This document shows, one piece after another, positions 35,801 to 47,292 of a DNA stretch of 64,000 bases (the first letter of the stretch is position 1; the number at the start of each line of letters is the position of its first letter). Under the pieces are notes generated by a model. It ran no database searches. It saw only the letters and a program-made list of their open reading frames with translations, and had not been told where the DNA came from. A program made the translations under genes and the position numbers. The stretch is from Serendipita indica DSM 11827. Taxonomy: Eukaryota > Basidiomycota > Agaricomycetes > Sebacinales > Serendipitaceae. The stretch covers positions 682,001 through 746,000 of the forward strand of contig CAJVGD010000002.1 in NCBI GenBank assembly GCA_910890315.1, read 5' to 3'.

Positions 35801-38800
35801 GCAGAGCCTTTGGAGCATTTTTAGCTGCTTGTGCCAATTTCAAGTCGAGATACGAGTCAAAATGACCGTACAACCAGCTGGCAAGGTTCTCGTCGGTTGA
35901 TGTCTGCGTCGGGGATGGCACGAGAGTGAAACCAGGAGAGGTCGATGTCAGGTTTGAGAATCCAAATGGAGAGGTGATCGTAGATGTAGCTTTTCGGTCC
36001 TCGGTATTCAAGGTCTGCAAATGTTGGAGTGTGTTCTCTGCATCCTTGATTGCCTCTCTCAACCCGTCAAGAATCGTAATAGCATAGTTCCTGTATTGCC
36101 ATTTTGGTTAGCAACAAACCCCAGAGCAAGGATGCATACTCACCGGCTATAGGCATTTTGGAACGACTTGAGGCCAAGGTTGAGATCTGCACCAAGTTCG
36201 ATCAACGGGAAAACGAGATCGTTCCCTGCAGCAATAGCCGTCTCGACGGGCATAAAAGAGTCGGCTAACCACTGGAATGGTTGCTTTTGTGGCCGATATA
36301 CATATCGGTTCGTCGACTCCACGCTTCCCTGAGCCTCCCATGATCGATCGAACATTTCCTCGGTAATCCGAGCCTCAGCACCACTCGCGAGGAGCAATGC
36401 GACCATGGGTCGGTCGTTGAGAGCAATAGCACGGACAAGTGGCGTGGCAGCACCACGGTAATTTCCCAAAGATGTGACAAAATTGATGGCCGACTTGGAA
36501 TTAGGATCGACTCTGAGGAATGTGCGTACGAGCGAAATGGATTGCGCCAGTACCGCTTGATAGAAGACGGTGCGCAAGTTCTCGTCCGCTGCCGTGCACG
36601 TCGCGCCATTTTCGATCAACTTCTCCGCAATAGCACATGCGAGGTGTTCATCGTCGATAAATAGCGTGAGAGTGAGCGGATATACTGTATACTGCGCATA
36701 CTGCGAGCCCCTCTTGAAAGGCGAGATGATATCTGCGCCAGCATGGATAAGGGTGCTCACAACTTGAATGTGGCCGGCCGCAATAGCGTGACAAACCGGA
36801 GTATAGAAGTAATCCCAGTCTGGCACGTTGATATCTAGAATGTCGGGCTGCTCCTCGTTATCTTCAGGGATGGCACCACCCTCCGCAGCCTGTTCGTTCA
36901 CAGGCATAGTCGCTTCGTTCGGTTTCGGCTGCTTGTTCTTCCGTCTTGGTTTTTCATCCTCTTCAGAGTCCCAGTCGTCTTCAGAGCTTGCGCGCGCCTC
37001 ATCGTCGTCTTCAGAGACATCGGTATCTTGGTCCGCCTCTTCTTCACGCTTCCTGGCCTCTGTCGCCCTTCTATCTTCTTCAGCTTTAATTTCGTTGAGT
37101 TTGCTCTTCTCGATGAGCTTGATAACCACATCATTCAGCCCATACTGGGCAGCTAGATGCAGCGAAGTACGTCCATCGACCAGCCGGGCGGTTATACGGG
37201 CACCAGCGTCGATAAGATACTCGGCAATTTTTGTCGAGCCCGTGAGGATGGCGAGATGAAGCGAGGTGCGCCCGACATGGTCTCGTTTCTGGAGATCAAA
37301 TCCTCCCTCGAGTATATCTCGAACGGTCTCAATGTCGTGGATAGCAATAGCTTGGAACAGCTTCTCGACTGGACCGAGATACGCTTGAGCACTCCATTCG
37401 CCTTCGTCGATAGGATGGAAGCTGCCAGTCATCATCTGCCGACCTGGATCCTCTTGCATGAATTCAACTCGACCGCGAATGTACGTCTTGTCCTCTTCCA
37501 CTTGGAGATCCCTTTCTTCCACTGTGAGCGGTTCCGGGCAGTACTGAAAAACTCGTCAATCGCAAACGCGCTAACTTTGGTAAATGTTACCTCGCAGCAG
37601 TCTTCCATCACCTGTTGCATATCTCCAAAGAAAGCGGGATGTCGATGAAGGCGCCGGTCCTTGTTCTTGGGATTAAACGTCGAGTTCATGCCTAGGTCGG
37701 TGCCATAGATAAACTTTGTCAACTTTTTTGCATCGAATCCTGGTCCATATGGAATATGAAACGATTGCGTGCCATAGTCGGACGACGAAAGACCGCCAAA
37801 GAGAGCAGCCTGTGCGCGAACGTCGCCTTTGACTCTCTTCCTACGCCTCATGGCTCTTCGAGAATATCCTACTGTTTCAGGGCGCCCGCGTAGCTCCCGG
37901 CGGCTTTCGAGATACTTTGTACGATCGTCTGGATTGGAAAGTCGTTCCAGAACCAGCAGTCGCGCGAGACCCTCGATGCGGTTGATTGAGCGTTCAAAAA
38001 TGGTGGGATCAATGTCTTCACGACAGAGGGTTGGGACGTGGACCTCGAATCCGCGCTGTGCGTATTTGGCAAGTCGGACTTCATACCTGCAAAGGGATGA
38101 GATGAGAAGGAGATAACGTGAAAACTAACGATGGGGATCTTCTGGTCATGTCCACTAGGTTTGCTTGACACATTACGGCCGAGAGACCACGAGGATTACC
38201 AAAAACACGAGAACCGTCATAGAGAAAGCAAGCGCAATCGATGTCGAACCCCTATAAAAAACTGAGACATTGATAAAATGTCGATACTTCTGACTTACAG
38301 CCAGAATTTCCGCGGGAGATGCATAGAGACGCAAAACGATTTGGACTGGTCGATATGGATACTGAGAATGAATGGCGATGGAATGTTTAGTTCGAACACA
38401 CACGGTATCTTAAAAGGTATGAGATGGACGTTAAAGGATACAGAGATTGACGCACCCCATGGGACAGAGTCCCGAACAGCCTCGTAGATCTGGATAGCCT
38501 TCTTCTCCGCTTGTTCCGGCGTCAATCCGTACAAGAATAAATCTATGTCCGAGGAAGAGTACGCTTCCCCATGGAAGTATTTTCGGATCCCGCGTTTGGA
38601 TCCCCGAGCATAGGCAGGGAGTGGGAGCAAACTTGCCAGGACTGAACCTCCACTGGCAACCACGTTGCTCCAGTCGGTCAACTGACTGAGTGCCCCCTCG
38701 GTGAAGACGTTCCACGACGTACGGAACTCGTCAAGAGTGCTCGCTATTGCATACTCGCCCGAGGCGACACGATCTTTGGTCTTGAGCGGGAAGACATGCT

Positions 38801-39053
38801 TGGCAAAACGGAGAGGACTATCGTCCCCATCTGGTACGTCTCGAGCGTGAATGCGCTTGATAGCGTCGGGAGCGTCAAAGACATCGACGAGGCCGATATA
38901 CGGGTCCTTGACGAGCTTATTTGCACGGTCTGTGGCAAAAATCTTTCGTAGCTCCGTTTCTGAAGCGATAGCAGCGTCGAGAGCGTCCTGGAGAGGGACC
39001 CCTTGAGACACTTTGTTCACAAAGTCGCGCGAGTAGGATGCGTCGAGGGCCAT
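32893..39053 (-). CDS. Giant ankyrin-repeat protein with N-terminal nucleotidyltransferase-like domain
   Basis: About 1,800 residues. The N-terminal region has NVVASGGSVLASLLP, then GEAYSSSDIDLFLYGL, and after two introns AEILAGFDIDCACFLYDG. The order GGS, DxD, DxD is the metal-site layout of the pol-beta nucleotidyltransferase fold. Next come VCREDIDP-type loops and a Lys/Arg-rich part (RRAMRRRKRVKGD). Ankyrin repeats follow, for example DHVGRTSLHLAILTGSTKIA, DGRTSLHLAAQYGLNDVVIK, TPVCHAIAAGHIQVVSTLIH and GNLPIHVAVRKGSPQLVQAL. Two acidic linkers interrupt them (DTDVSEDDDEARASSEDDWD, EDDDNDNDDGHGDEADS). A helical C-terminus ends at 32893. More than ten short introns fit. Substrate unknown. 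Protein- or RNA-modifying roles are both possible. Confidence 0.85.
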
Positions 39054-39888
39054 GTTGGTGATGGTGAAGTGTCATGAAACCAGTGTCGTTTTATAGACGC
39101 GTCGAGCCAGAACAGTCACGACGTTGGCGTCTAGACGGTGCCGAGGTGGAGGACTGGGCGAATTTGCCACAACCTGCGTCCATTCAAACACGGACTTTCG
39201 CCACAAAGATGTCAAAAGTTTGCCACATCTTTTAATAATAGAATAGCATGATGGGTTACCGTGCTTTTGGTGTTGCTTTGCCACTCGTCCTCGATGTTGA
39301 GGAGAAGAGCATTTGAACAAACAAAGCGCGAAATGGAGAAGCCGGAACTTGCACTGATTCCCACGGTGGTCGCAGCCCAGGGACGCCTGACAGTGGGAGG
39401 AAGAGGGGCACTGCGAATCCCTCTGCGGAAGTGAGTTATCAAAATGAAAATATGGTATTCAAGTCTGTCAAAATACTGGATAGAGTTTGTCCAATGATAC
39501 GTTTCAGGGAAATACAGAGACATTTGTACCTGAAATGCCGTGCAAGAACATCAAAGTGAGAAAAATAAGCATGATCCGGCTTTGAGACTCAATGAGCATG
39601 TTCCACACGTCGAGAAGGAAGACGGGAAGAAAGAAGTTCATCGGGCCAGCGGCCCTCTCAAAACTCTCACGCAAGTGAAAGTAAGTCACACTCTTCGGAT
39701 ATCCATCATAAACCCTCTCACACATTTGAACAGCGCGGCCTCGTGTGGACCAGTCTACCAGTCTCCCTCTTCACTGACCACGGCCTTGCTCGTCAGCATC
39801 CTGACGCGGGCGTTCTCCAAGAGAAGTTCACGTACGGCGTATATATAAGACACCAGAAAGGTGACCCATCGCTCGTCACCGAACGACT
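39054..39888. other. Intergenic region with a doubtful small minus-strand ORF
   Basis: It holds the promoters of the ankyrin gene and the secreted M15-like gene. A two-exon reading on the minus strand from the ATG at 39639-39641 (MNFFLPVFLLDVWNMLIESQ, hydrophobic) to a stop at 39256 is possible, but it has no homology I know. I do not annotate it as a gene. Confidence 0.3.
39840..39849 (+). promoter_or_regulatory. TATA box of the secreted M15-like gene
   Basis: TATATATAAG ends 39 bp before the ATG at 39889. A strong TATA box so close to the start implies a short leader and inducible or high expression. Confidence 0.65.
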
Positions 39889-40632
39889 ATGCGCCCCAGC
39901 TTCCTCTTCCCCCTTTTTGCTATCCTAGGTGCCTCTGGTGTCCTCGGCGATACTCTATACCCCAGAGCAACTGTTAACGGTAGATGTACGGGCCTGGGTG
40001 GTGTCCCCGGTGTCTGCATCCCCACCGCAAAGTGCAAGTCTGGCGGAGGAACATATATTGACAACGCCTGCCCAGACACCCCGGACGACGTCAAGTGTTG
40101 TATCAAGGCTTCATGCGGTAACAATGGCGGTACCTGCAAATGGACGAACCAATGCAGCAGTGGCAATACTCAGAGTGGCCTCTGCCCGGGGCCAAACGAC
40201 TTCAAGTGCTGCCTGCCCAAGGGCAGTGATGGACCATGGCCCACACCTGCGTTCCCTGCAGTTGGTGAATGTAAGAAGAAGTCGGTGGATGGCGCGAAGA
40301 AGATTGTCAGTGCCCATAAGGGCAAGGTCCGCCAGATCTATTGCATTAGACAATGCGTAGACCCCACATCTTCCGAACATTGCGTCGGATTAGCGGTTGA
40401 TTTAATGTGTTCGCGAGCAGGTGGCGTTAAAACGACTGCTGGCGAGCCCATTGCCGAATGGGTGATGAACAACCGCAAGGCGCTCGACCTGAAATATGTC
40501 ATTTGGGGGCAACGAATCTGGAACCCTGACAGAGATAGCGTCAAACCCTGGTCACAATGGAGGAAAATGGACAACCGGGGAACTATCACGGCCAACCATT
40601 GGGACCATGTTCACGTCAGCTTCAACTCATAA
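39889..40632 (+). CDS. Secreted protein with C-terminal M15/VanY-like (ARB-07466-type) domain
   Basis: The signal peptide is MRPSFLFPLFAILGASGVLG. Two Cys-rich modules follow with a similar cysteine rhythm (GVCIPTAKCKSGGG...CCIKASC and CKWTNQCSSGNTQSG...KCCLPK). The C-terminal domain has CVDPTSSEHCVGLAVDLMCS, WVMNNRKALDLKYVIWGQRI, QWRKMDNRG and NHWDHVHVSF. The spaced His, Asp and HWDHVH residues match the zinc-site pattern of M15/VanY-like peptidases, known in many actinobacterial and fungal secreted proteins. The activity (peptidase or inactive binding domain) is inferred. It is a single exon, unlike almost every neighbour, with a strong TATA box. Confidence 0.85.
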   Translation: MRPSFLFPLFAILGASGVLGDTLYPRATVNGRCTGLGGVPGVCIPTAKCKSGGGTYIDNACPDTPDDVKCCIKASCGNNGGTCKWTNQCSSGNTQSGLCPGPNDFKCCLPKGSDGPWPTPAFPAVGECKKKSVDGAKKIVSAHKGKVRQIYCIRQCVDPTSSEHCVGLAVDLMCSRAGGVKTTAGEPIAEWVMNNRKALDLKYVIWGQRIWNPDRDSVKPWSQWRKMDNRGTITANHWDHVHVSFNS

Positions 40633-41488
40633 TGTGAGTGAGCTAGTTGGTTGGCGACTCCACTTTGTCTAATCGCGCATCCAGAGGTGGCCAGGTCCAA
40701 GCACGCATGCCAGGCTGGTTCGCCACAATGGCTCTCCATGTCGGGTTTCTGAATCTGAATGGTGGCAAGAGTCGCAAAACACGTTGTTGTAGTCGTTTAC
40801 TCCATCTAGTATTTGTCTTGTATGTACCGCGGGCTGTGAAATTGGAGCTCGATTATGGAGCATCAGCGAGGAAAATAGACGCACGAGCTTTGGGGTTTCA
40901 CGGCGCGTCGAAAATGGCTTGGACGAACGGAACGCGTCACCTGCCGGAGAATGACAGGACGATGTGTGGAGATAAGTACAGCGGAGCGCAACCTCTTGTG
41001 AAGCCCAACGTGCACCCAAAAGAATTCAACCCAGCCTATTTGCTCCATTCTAGTGAGTTTTCGGCGTTAACATGGTCTTCCGTGACAATCCCATTGTGCC
41101 AGCTGATGCGGACTACCCATTGGGATTGGCTAGATCACTCGGCGAAATCCTTGATTGGGATAATTGGGTGGTACACCTTCAGCCACCGCGAGCCGTGCTT
41201 CCTATTACGTCTTGCTACCGTACGGGAGGGCTCCGTCCCAGGCAGCCATACCCCGCTTGCAACCAAGATCCCAATCTCATCTCGTTTACGGCACACAGGT
41301 TTGGTCTGTGATCTGACACGCTTTTCGAAGCCTCAAACATCCACCCTGTGGTGTATCATCGCGGCAGATCCCGTCGGGCTCTCCACCTGGATTCGAGCAA
41401 ACATTGCACGCAAACACTGCTTCTAGGCTCATCAAAAAGTTATAAATCGCGCTCTGTCAAAGCCATCTCTCGTCCTTCACTCACATCT
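40633..41488. other. Intergenic region downstream of the M15-like gene
   Basis: A long plus-strand open frame (40647-41426) lacks domain signatures and has a composition typical of chance ORFs. I see nothing firm here. A TATA-like TATAAAT lies at 41441-41447. Confidence 0.35.
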
Positions 41489-41855
41489 ATGGCCCCCTTC
41501 CACCTCTTTTCGCGTGCGAGCGTCTGTTGGATGCAATATCAAGTGTGCGTATGTTAGTGTCGAGTCACCTATACAAGAGGTTTGCAGGGTACTAGTTCGC
41601 CGTGACGGCCACGGATTCGTCGTCGAGGCACGGTCTAGAAAACGTTGTGCATGCAATCCCGACGACCGCAATCTCGTGGCCATTGCGGTTCGATCCACAT
41701 CCCTCGGCAAACCTTTAAACATAGGGGTCTTCTGTACCGTGTACCGTTTGTTTCTTTCGTTGAGAGGCTTCTTGGCGTCGGCTACGGCCAGACCGAATGT
41801 GAGCCCTATTATGCAGAGCAAATACCCGATTGTATTTTTTTTTACTTTACTCTGA
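41489..41855 (+). CDS. Possible small protein behind a TATA-like box, doubtful
   Basis: The ATG at 41489 lies 42 bp after TATAAAT (41441-41447). It reads MAPFHLFSRASVCWMQYQV, and a GTGCGT...TTGCAG intron would join it to LVRRDGHGFVVEARSRKRCA and a hydrophobic end (YPIVFFFTLL) with a stop at 41855. No family is recognised and the C-terminal hydrophobic run sits on a T-homopolymer. It may be non-coding. Confidence 0.25.
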
Positions 41856-41976
41856 AATAAATCGGACTGAGGAGAAATGTAGCTGCCGTTAGAACACGAG
41901 TCGCTCAACGAGGGACGATGTTTCAATACAAGAAGCCACCCAACCCAATGTTATTGCAAGGGCACAAGCTAGGTCA

Positions 41977-43466
41977 TTAAAACTCGAAATCGGCACTCTC
42001 AGAGTGGAATGCAACTTTTTTACGAGCCTTCTTTGGTTTATTTTCACCCGTCTGTCCATCCGTTGCACTAGTCGACGTAGGAAGAGGATGCGGGGCCTCT
42101 ATCGATACCTTGGCAAAGCCAGAGGTCAACGAGTCGGTGTGAAGACGAGGTGCTGCACCAACGGTCACAGACGAAGTAACAGAGACAGGTACAGCTGGAG
42201 TCGTCCTACGTTCTCCGACCCCGCCCTCTACGTCAAGGTGTAGTGTCTCGACCACGAATCGCTTGCGCATACACTTGAACGCCAAATTGTTCTCCGCTTT
42301 CCCGGAGACGTCGAGACCCCGCAGCTGTGAGAAGCGTCGTGATGGGTCGAGTAAAGTGTGTGGACTAGGTGTCGAATGGACCGTGAGCAAACCACTGTAT
42401 GAAGGAAATGTCGATCCGAGGACCGCGTCGGACGTGATGCCCTGAAAGGTCATGCACCCATCGGAAAGATGCGAGAGCTTCTGAATCCAACCAGGAATGA
42501 ACTCAGGGTGTGATAGATGCGGTGGGAGAGTGACGAGGGCGCATGCTGTCGTGTCCCTTATCGATGATCGCAGATGGAGGAGAAACTTAAGAAGGTCCTA
42601 AGATTGCAAAAGAGCACAAAGAGGCTTAGCACGACCTAGAAATAGTAACGTTGACCCACTCACCCGACCATGGAGCCGTCCCCAGGGGAAGTCACCTAAA
42701 TTGTTGACGCAGACTCGAAGCGGGGCTTTGTCCCTGGAATTAAAATTCAGATGAATTTAATTCCTTTGTATCATGTCACTTACTGGCCGTCAGCATTGAG
42801 GAGGCTTCGGAGTTTCTGTAAAATGGCTTTTGACGGATCTGATGTCGTCTGCGGCGCGGTCTCCTCGTAGGAGAGTAGGTTGTCATCCACTGCTCGAGAT
42901 ATAATTGCATTTGGAATCGTTGCAGCAAGGTCAAAGGTACGGCAGTAATCCTCTAAGAGCCTCCCGTATCACTTGGTTAGATATAGGTAGGTACGAAATG
43001 CGGCATCTAACAGCTCACCTGTCCCGTCTGTAGACTCTACAGTCGTCTTGAATTGCTTCATATGCCCGTAGCGCCAGGCAATCTTGACCTTTTCTTGCTC
43101 ATCCGCCGGCTGTTCGTCTGCTTCTTTTTCATCCACCCCTTTTGTATTCTGGTCACGACTAGAGCCTGGATGCCACATACATCCAGCGACGAATTGGGCC
43201 GGATTACGATCAGAGACCAAGACGCGATGGCCGGACGACAATCCCTGAGCAATAAAGTACCGGGCGACTAGTTCTCCCCACGAAGAGTGATAATCTGGTG
43301 CCAATATGACCAGTACCTGGCCCAGTGGCAGCCCGCCACCGAGAAGATCGTCGAGGGATTGCAAGCCTGTGGAGACTTGGAGCAGCGACGATGATCCTGG
43401 AACCAAACGAGTTCCCTGTACGGGTTTTGCTTGAGCTGGTGCACGTCTTCTTACAAACGAGGACAT
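41977..43466 (-). CDS. ELP4: Elongator complex protein 4 (ELP4/PAXNEB)
   Basis: Subunit of the Elp456 RecA-like ring of Elongator, which helps modify wobble uridines of tRNA. The N-terminal region is LLQVSTGLQSLDDLLGGGLP, LGQVLVILAPDYHSSWGEL and GHRVLVSDRNPAQFVAGCMW, the ELP4 version of a P-loop-like fold. It then has AWRYGHMKQF, EDYCRTFDLAATIPNAII, RVCVNNLGDFPWGRL, LLKFLLHLRSSIRDTTACAL and LSDGCMTFQGI. The C-terminus is the family's short tail (KPKKARKKVAFHSESADFEF). In-frame introns lie after DGT (about 42970-43018, GT/AG) and at two further places between 42600 and 42790. Divergent from the BYE1-like gene. Confidence 0.93.
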
Positions 43467-43557
43467 AGACGAAGGTCAAGAGGGGACGGTGCAGCGTGGA
43501 TTCAAACCTTGGACCTGGCCACGACTTGTGGGCTGCTTAATGAACATCTAGGATAGG
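43467..43557. promoter_or_regulatory. Very short divergent promoter, ELP4 and BYE1-like genes
   Basis: 91 bp between opposed start codons, the shortest of the six divergent spacers in this window. Confidence 0.55.
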
Positions 43558-46500
43558 ATGAACACAGAAGAAGCAAATAAGCTCTGCGTATGCCGTGGCA
43601 TTGATGATGGACGGCCTATGGTCCATTGCGCCAACTGCGACGACTGGTGAGGCTCGCTTCTGCTTTAGCCAACCAGCTCGTTCTCACTTTTATGCAGGTT
43701 CCACTTCAAATGCGTTGATTTAGATGAAGCAACAGCCGAGGAACTCGGTGCGCCTTGTACGATTTTGGCTGACGTTTGCTGATTCCACGGCGTTTGCTAG
43801 ATACCTTTTTTTGCCAGCCTTGCTCGACAAAAACGAATCAATCGACGACTTGTGAGTATTTTCCTTCTTTATATATTTTCGTTTGCAAGAGTCTAGCACG
43901 GGATAGTCACACGATACACGATAAATATACGTTGCTCGTCGTCTTTCCTTGTACTATCCCCAATCCTCTTGAATCTAAGAGATATCCCCTCGCTGTCTAA
44001 ATACCTCGCTGTTACTAACACCACTCGTCGCAGACAAATGGCAGCTCACAGATGACGAGCTATTGATGGCACCAAAGCCTGTCGAAGTTAAACAACTCTC
44101 AAGGCCAAGAACGAAAACAAGATCCAGTATTTCGGTGGCTCCAGTTCCGTCCTCGCAAACTCCCATGCCCAGTGCGCCTCCCACTTTTGCCGTCGACTCC
44201 GACTCGGATGTCGGAATGAAGGATGACGACGGAGAGTACACAGGGGAGCGTCAACTTACTCGTCTACGACGCGGAAAGCAGGTATGCTAAATGAGCGCCA
44301 GACAAAGATGCTCGCTAATTCGTATTTCGCAACCAGGTCAAGAGAGCAGAGTCCGACTCGGATCGCTCCCCAAGCCCAGACTCAAAGTCTCGCAAACGAA
44401 AAGCACCAGCCGCACCTCCTGTCAATACCAAGCGAAAACGGACTCTGCTCGCCAAATCCCCAAGTCCTCTTTCTGATCCTGTTCGGAAATACTGCTTCGG
44501 CAAGCTTCAAGAAGTTATCGAACCCATATTCGTCGAATACAAAACACTGGAAGATGGGACTGAGCGGAGTGAGGAAGAGGCAAAATCTGCTGCATCGACG
44601 TTCAACAGGGATTTGGAGAATGCAGTCTTTGAGCATTACTCTGAGCCAGACAAAAAGGGGAATCGTGCCGCACTGGCAAAATACAAGTATGTCGTGGTAA
44701 TTTCGAAATATTCTGGTGCTAATCTACTTAGGGAGCGATTCCGAATGCTCACTTACAATCTTGGGCAGTCTGACCGTGTGTTACTGCGCAAAGGTATCGC
44801 AAATGGACATATCTCCGCTCAGGAGCTCTCAGAAATGTCTTCTGCGGACCTTGCAAACGAGCAGGCGAAACAAGAGATGGAAAAGGCTGCACAGGAGGCA
44901 TTACATCAATCTATCCTCAAGACTCAAACCATCCTACCGCGCGCCAAGATGACCCACAAAGGAGAGGAGATCATCGAAACCAACGCATCTGAAGATATGC
45001 GCGTTCGAGATGAGGAAGAGCGTGAGCGACTGAGAGCAGGATTGCGTGTGAGGACTGGAAGTATTCTCGAAGCGAACCCCGAGTCGGCTGGACTGTCTAG
45101 TGCTACTGGCATTTCTGGTGTTACCTTTGAGAACCATCTTGCTGAGGATGGTACGGTCCTGAGTCCTGAAAAGGTCTCACCCGATACTCCTCTGGTCATC
45201 AATACCACCACTGTGCCTCTTTCACCCATTACCTATACCAAGGAACCCGGATCCGCCTTACCAGACATTCTCTCGCCGACAGAGATCACGGCCACACCCT
45301 TGCGTGGAAACATGCACGAATCGCGGCCATCTTTTGACCTGAATGCACTTTGGACAGGTGACGCACCAAATCAGTCGTCCACCTTTGCTGTATCGTTGTC
45401 ATCGCCTGTTGGAGACGACGAAGAAGACGTGGCGATGGACCTGGACGACGAAGCAGGTCCAGAAACGGACTTTGGCATGTTCTTAGATGGGGTAGAAGAG
45501 AAGAAGGTTCAAGTCGACCATGCCACCAGGTCAACGACCCCTCCGCCACCAGCTCGAGAAGACAAAAAGATGGACAACATCCCCGTGGTTTGGTCCGGTG
45601 ATGTAAGTCGAATCAAAATAGAGTATATAGTTGCTGAGCCTCACATAGCTGGTCATGCCTTTGGACCCGAAGCCTGCACTTATCAACAAGGTTTCAGTCA
45701 GACAAGTTGGTGGTCGTTCCTTTGGCACCTCTCCGTCTGTTTGGAACCTTCTTTTCAAAGGTAGTCAGGCGTTGATCGAAGGACGTGTACCGACCGATCG
45801 TTCTATCAAATACCTTGTCACCACTCGCCTAAACCCGAGCAAGGAGTTGATTGTCGTTCACTTTGCACCCACGGAAGAATCAAAAGAGAATATGGCAGAG
45901 TTGTTCGATTTTCTGACGAAGAAAGAGTAAGCATCACTCTCACATGTGCGCCGCAATGTCTAACAGTTTTTTTTAGTCGACATGGTCTCGTGTTTCCATG
46001 GGGTACAAACCCTCCATCGACGGCTCCAGGCAAAGATCTCTATCTCCTTCCAATACAGGCTTCGAAACCGCTCCCGGAGTTCATTGATCTTCTGGACCAT
46101 GTTCTGATACCGAAACAACGAGATGAAAATATGCTGTTAGGCGTGTTTGTCCTGAGTAAAGGCAAAATTGTAGTCCCTCCCATCGCCACGACGCCTCCGA
46201 GCGAACAAGCGGCTAAGCAGCCGACACCCCCAACTGCGTCGTCGTCCCAGCAATCACAACAGCAAACGCCCTTGGCTCCCTCGAATAGCATGGCTTCGCT
46301 GCTGTCGACGCTTGGAACGACGAGTTCGATGCCGTACGCTGTCACTCCAACGCCCCCTGTGGCAGCTTTGTTGCCAGGAATGCAACACCCTCCACAATTG
46401 CCTGTTGGGGTACCGTCAAACAGTATACCTGGACCCTATCAATTCTCACATTCGCCGGCACCACCGGGAGGACCCCCTGGACAACCATCCCTTCCCAGTT

Positions 46501-47026
46501 CGGCTCCGATACCGACCGGAAACGCATTACTGGAACTCGCATCTTCCATCCAAAATCTATCACCGGACCAGCTCAACCTCATTCTCCAAGGACTAATGGC
46601 TGGCGGAGCTGGCCAGTCACCCACGCCCCCAACTCCTGTACCACCACCAACTGGCCCATCACCATGGCCTCCTGCAACCGCCTATGGGGGACCGCAACAG
46701 ACTCCACCTTATCAAGGTGGTATGGCACCTGGATATGACCGATACCCAAACGCTTCGAGAAGTCCACAAGCGCAGTACGTTCTCTCCCGAAAGCAAGCTC
46801 ACCTTCTGACATTTAATGCGTTTTCAGGTCAGGAAGGCCCAGAGATGGTCCTCGTGAGGATCATTACGGTCGAGAGCGTCGTTCATCGCATACTGACCGT
46901 GGACCGGGTCCGCGTGACTCATATCGAGGTCGAGGAGGAGGGCAGCGAGGCGGTAGATCTGCAAGTGACTATGCAGATGGCGGTTGGAATCGCAGACGAG
47001 CAGCTGCTCCGTACACGGACCAATAA
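43558..47026 (+). CDS. BYE1: BYE1-like transcription factor: PHD finger, TFIIS central domain, SPOC domain
   Basis: The PHD finger is LCVCRGIDDGRPMVHCANCD, DWFHFKCVDLDEATAEELD and TFFCQPC, which would read histone H3 tails. The TFIIS-like central domain is DPVRKYCFGKLQEVIEPIFV, NRDLENAVFEHYSEPDKKGN and ERFRMLTYNLGQSDRVLLRK, which docks on RNA polymerase II. The SPOC domain is VRQVGGRSFGTSPSVWNLLF, YLVTTRLNPSKELIVVHFAP and LLDHVLIPKQRDENMLLGVF. The tail is Pro-rich, ending in an Arg/Gly segment (YRGRGGGQRGGRSASDYADG). The last intron (SPQAQ|SGRPRDG) is needed to reach the RGG tail and TAA at 47024-47026. The domain order is that of yeast Bye1, a negative regulator of elongation. No frame problems seen. 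Confidence 0.93.
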
Positions 47027-47292
47027 CCTTGTCTCTCTTCGGAACCCCGTTTGTTTCTTGGTTCATTTTTCTTGTGTACAGCGCCTGTAAAAGTGTATCA
47101 ATAGCCGCTTGTTTCTTTTGCGCTCTTGATAAAAAAAAAGCGTGGGCGAGCAGCTAGTGCATGCAACGGTAGTCTATAGTGAGCGGGGATAGCAATAAAT
47201 ACAAACGTCGTACTACTTTAGGTGTTATTATAGATGAGTAATATCGCGTCCAAAGAAGAAATTGATTGCCCTAGAGAGTCGGTCAGCCAAAG

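Noticed and set aside
36828-37259. Ser-rich plus-strand frame
   Set aside because: It is the complement of the acidic linker of the ankyrin protein.
40647-41426. 259-codon plus-strand open frame after the M15-like gene
   Set aside because: No domain, mixed composition, no splice or promoter support. It is probably chance.
41477-41926. 149-codon minus-strand open frame
   Set aside because: It includes a Lys/Phe stretch made by a T-run and overlaps another doubtful frame. No homology recognised.
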